In this document: positions 23,437-24,622 of the stretch, in pieces
How positions within the stretch are numbered: the stretch's first letter is position 1
How the letters are laid out: the number at the start of each line of letters is the position of its first letter
DNA from: an uncultured Hyphomicrobiales bacterium
Lineage (GTDB): Bacteria; Pseudomonadota; Alphaproteobacteria; Rhizobiales; Xanthobacteraceae
Direction of reading: 5' to 3'
Length of the DNA stretch: 24,622 bases
NCBI GenBank assembly: GCA_903891395.1
Contig: CAITEM010000192.1
Span: forward strand, 1-24,622
Position numbers and translations under genes: made by a program
Notes under the pieces: generated by a model
The model's database searches: none
The model's input: the letters and a program-made list of their open reading frames with translations, nothing else
Told to the model about the DNA's origin: nothing

Positions 23437-23864
23437 ATGACGTTCTTGGCGCGGGCCGCGCCCATATAGACCGCGATCAGCCGCATCGGCTCGGTGCCGG
23501 TGTTCTCGCCGTAATGCGCGACGTGCATCGCCTCCATCAGCGACTGGCCCTTTTTGTAGGTGCGCCTGCCGTGCGTGCCGTAATCGACCGTGATCTCGCC
23601 GTCGAGGATGTAGGCGAACATCGGCACGCCGTGCTTGTGCAAAATGGTGCGCGCGCCCGGCGCCAGCGTGACGATGGCGGCGTTCACATGCGCCGTGCCC
23701 GCCGGATAGCGCAGCGGCTCGCCGAGCACGGTGGTGCTGGTGGAGAGCAGGGGCTCGGCGGGGTAGGTGGGCGGGGGCGGTGTGGTATTCTGCGCGGCGG
23801 CCGCGGCCGTCGCTAAAGCCAGGGCGAGCAAAGCAAAGGTCGTAGTCAGACGGCAGTGGCGCAT
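23424..23864 (-). CDS. Exported cupin-domain protein
   Basis: 146 residues. Signal peptide MRHCRLTTTFALLALALATAAAAA, then a single cupin domain (about 45-140). Motif 1 runs G70, H76, H78 to G89 but has Met82 where the metal-binding Glu normally stands. Motif 2 contains H114 and H117 with N121. Metal binding by three histidines is still possible. Periplasmic; substrate unknown. AAGGAC precedes the ATG at 23864. Confidence 0.9.
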   Translation of the reverse strand: MRHCRLTTTFALLALALATAAAAAQNTTPPPPTYPAEPLLSTSTTVLGEPLRYPAGTAHVNAAIVTLAPGARTILHKHGVPMFAYILDGEITVDYGTHGRRTYKKGQSLMEAMHVAHYGENTGTEPMRLIAVYMGAARAKNVIPVK

Positions 23865-24000
23865 CGGATGTCCTTCGGTGACGCGGCGTCAAGTAGCATG
23901 GAGACCGCACAGAGCAGAGCGGAATGCGGGGTTAGGGTCGAGAGAATACCCGGATTTCGCTTCTCATCCGGGCCACGTTGCCGCATGAGGAAAAAACGAT

Positions 24001-24411
24001 ATGCCCCATCTAAGCGATCAAGATAGCCAAGAGCGCGAATGGGAAGTTCTGTACCGTTCTCTCGAGGACGTCATGCGGCAATTCGGCCATGAGGACAGTC
24101 TCGGACGCGGCGACTATTGGATTGTTGACGACAATTGGGGATGCTGTCAGCATAAACTGTACATCAACAATCTGAATTTGCTCGCTCCGAGAATTATCGA
24201 GCACCTGCAAGAAGTTCTCGAGGCATTCCCGCATTGGGAAATCGTTGTTGCCGTGGACCTGTCGGAGGCGGGCAAGACCTGGCCGGCCATGGGCTTGATT
24301 ATCAGGCCGAATGAAATCATCGACGGACTGCAACGCGCTTACTTTCCGAACGAACTGCGGCAGATTAAATATACCGGAAGCAAATCGGGACCGGTCTTGA
24401 ACGAACCATGA
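24001..24411 (+). CDS. Conserved hypothetical cytoplasmic protein
   Basis: 136 residues, no signal peptide or membrane helix. Mixed alpha-beta: REWEVLYRSLEDVMRQFGHED, then GDYWIVDDNWGCCQHKLYINNLNLL with an adjacent Cys pair, HWEIVVAVDL, and GLIIRPNEIIDGLQRAYFP near the end. The layout resembles small immunity-type proteins, but I cannot name a family. It is more AT-rich than its neighbours. GAGGAAAA lies ten bases before the ATG. The next gene follows after 7 bp, so the two form an operon. Confidence 0.78.
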   Translation: MPHLSDQDSQEREWEVLYRSLEDVMRQFGHEDSLGRGDYWIVDDNWGCCQHKLYINNLNLLAPRIIEHLQEVLEAFPHWEIVVAVDLSEAGKTWPAMGLIIRPNEIIDGLQRAYFPNELRQIKYTGSKSGPVLNEP

Positions 24412-24418
24412 GCCACAA

Positions 24419-24622
24419 ATGTTTCGCTCCCTCACCGCGCTGACTGCGGCCGCACTCGTGGCAGGACTGTTGACTGCGCCAGCGGCGGGGCAATCGCCGG
24501 ACACGCTCAAGACGCTGCTCGCGTTCCACCGCTGCCCGCTATCGCCGTATTTGGCGGCGGTCTACGAGCGCCCCGCCGCGGTCACGGATGGTCCTCCGTT
24601 CCTCAAAGTCAGCGTGGAAGAA
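24419..24622 (+). CDS. Exported hypothetical protein (partial, C-terminus off the window)
   Basis: The first 68 residues only. Signal peptide MFRSLTALTAAALVAGLLTAPAAG, then SPDTLKTLLAFHRCPLSPYLAAVYERP and FLKVSVEE. This lines up with the start of the mature protein at 18846-19373 (LLxxxRC, a Tyr ten or more residues on, FxxVxV), so the two are probably paralogs. Seven bases after the preceding gene's stop codon. Confidence 0.75.
   Translation, partial: MFRSLTALTAAALVAGLLTAPAAGQSPDTLKTLLAFHRCPLSPYLAAVYERPAAVTDGPPFLKVSVEE

Noticed and set aside
21388..23910. A single 840-codon open frame on the minus strand.
   Set aside because: Only its last 251 codons (ModA-like, from the ATG at 22143) look like a protein. 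The rest is antisense to the gene at 22321-23034 and crosses the small exported and cupin gene regions; its translation is Arg-rich and low in complexity, typical of the mirror frame of GC-rich genes.

Overview
This is a GC-rich chromosomal window that looks like an alphaproteobacterium of the order Hyphomicrobiales (Bradyrhizobium / Xanthobacteraceae / Pseudolabrys-like). The evidence is a probable EcfG-type promoter, two Tat-exported Bug/TctC-type binding proteins without permeases, many short exported proteins of a Rhizobiales flavour, and a BrnA-like antitoxin. I see no rRNA, tRNA, CRISPR array, insertion sequence or phage gene. Genus assignment is inference only.

Left part (1-6.6 kb): two paralogous glycine-zipper exported proteins on the minus strand, one cut by the window edge; a Nudix hydrolase; a membrane hybrid sensor kinase (periplasmic sensor domain, kinase, receiver); then a clear cobalamin riboswitch leader followed by metE. 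Methionine synthesis by the B12-independent enzyme is therefore predicted to be shut off when cobalamin is available. A hairpin covering the metE ribosome binding site suggests control of translation.

Middle part (6.6-15.2 kb): two orphan Bug/TctC binding proteins, a VOC protein, a lipocalin-like exported protein, a DUF930-like protein, an orphan BrnA-type protein and a small Lys/Ala-rich protein. These are followed by a minus-strand operon: a DoxX membrane protein, an internally deleted glutathione S-transferase remnant, and a YoaK/DUF1275 membrane protein. After that come a DUF2188 protein and a membrane EAL phosphodiesterase with a dead GGDEF domain, followed tightly by a CvpA-family protein.

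Right part (15.2-24.6 kb): a PEBP/YbhB protein, a DctA-type dicarboxylate symporter, a run of small exported proteins, an L,D-transpeptidase, and a decayed copy of that transpeptidase's 3' end 1.2 kb away. Then come a DUF1080 protein, a ModA-like binding protein without its ABC partners, a membrane coiled-coil protein, a small exported protein, an exported cupin, a cytoplasmic unknown, and a truncated exported protein that resembles the one at 18.85 kb.

No new multi-gene defence or biosynthetic system is evident. The most informative observations are: (i) the transpeptidase fragment, whose 123-bp in-frame deletion falls exactly between 9-bp direct repeats still present in the intact gene; (ii) the glutathione S-transferase reduced to its two ends but kept open and overlapping the next gene by ATGA; (iii) an EcfG-like promoter whose -10 element lies in a 20-bp tandem repeat; and (iv) the B12 riboswitch with its putative expression platform.
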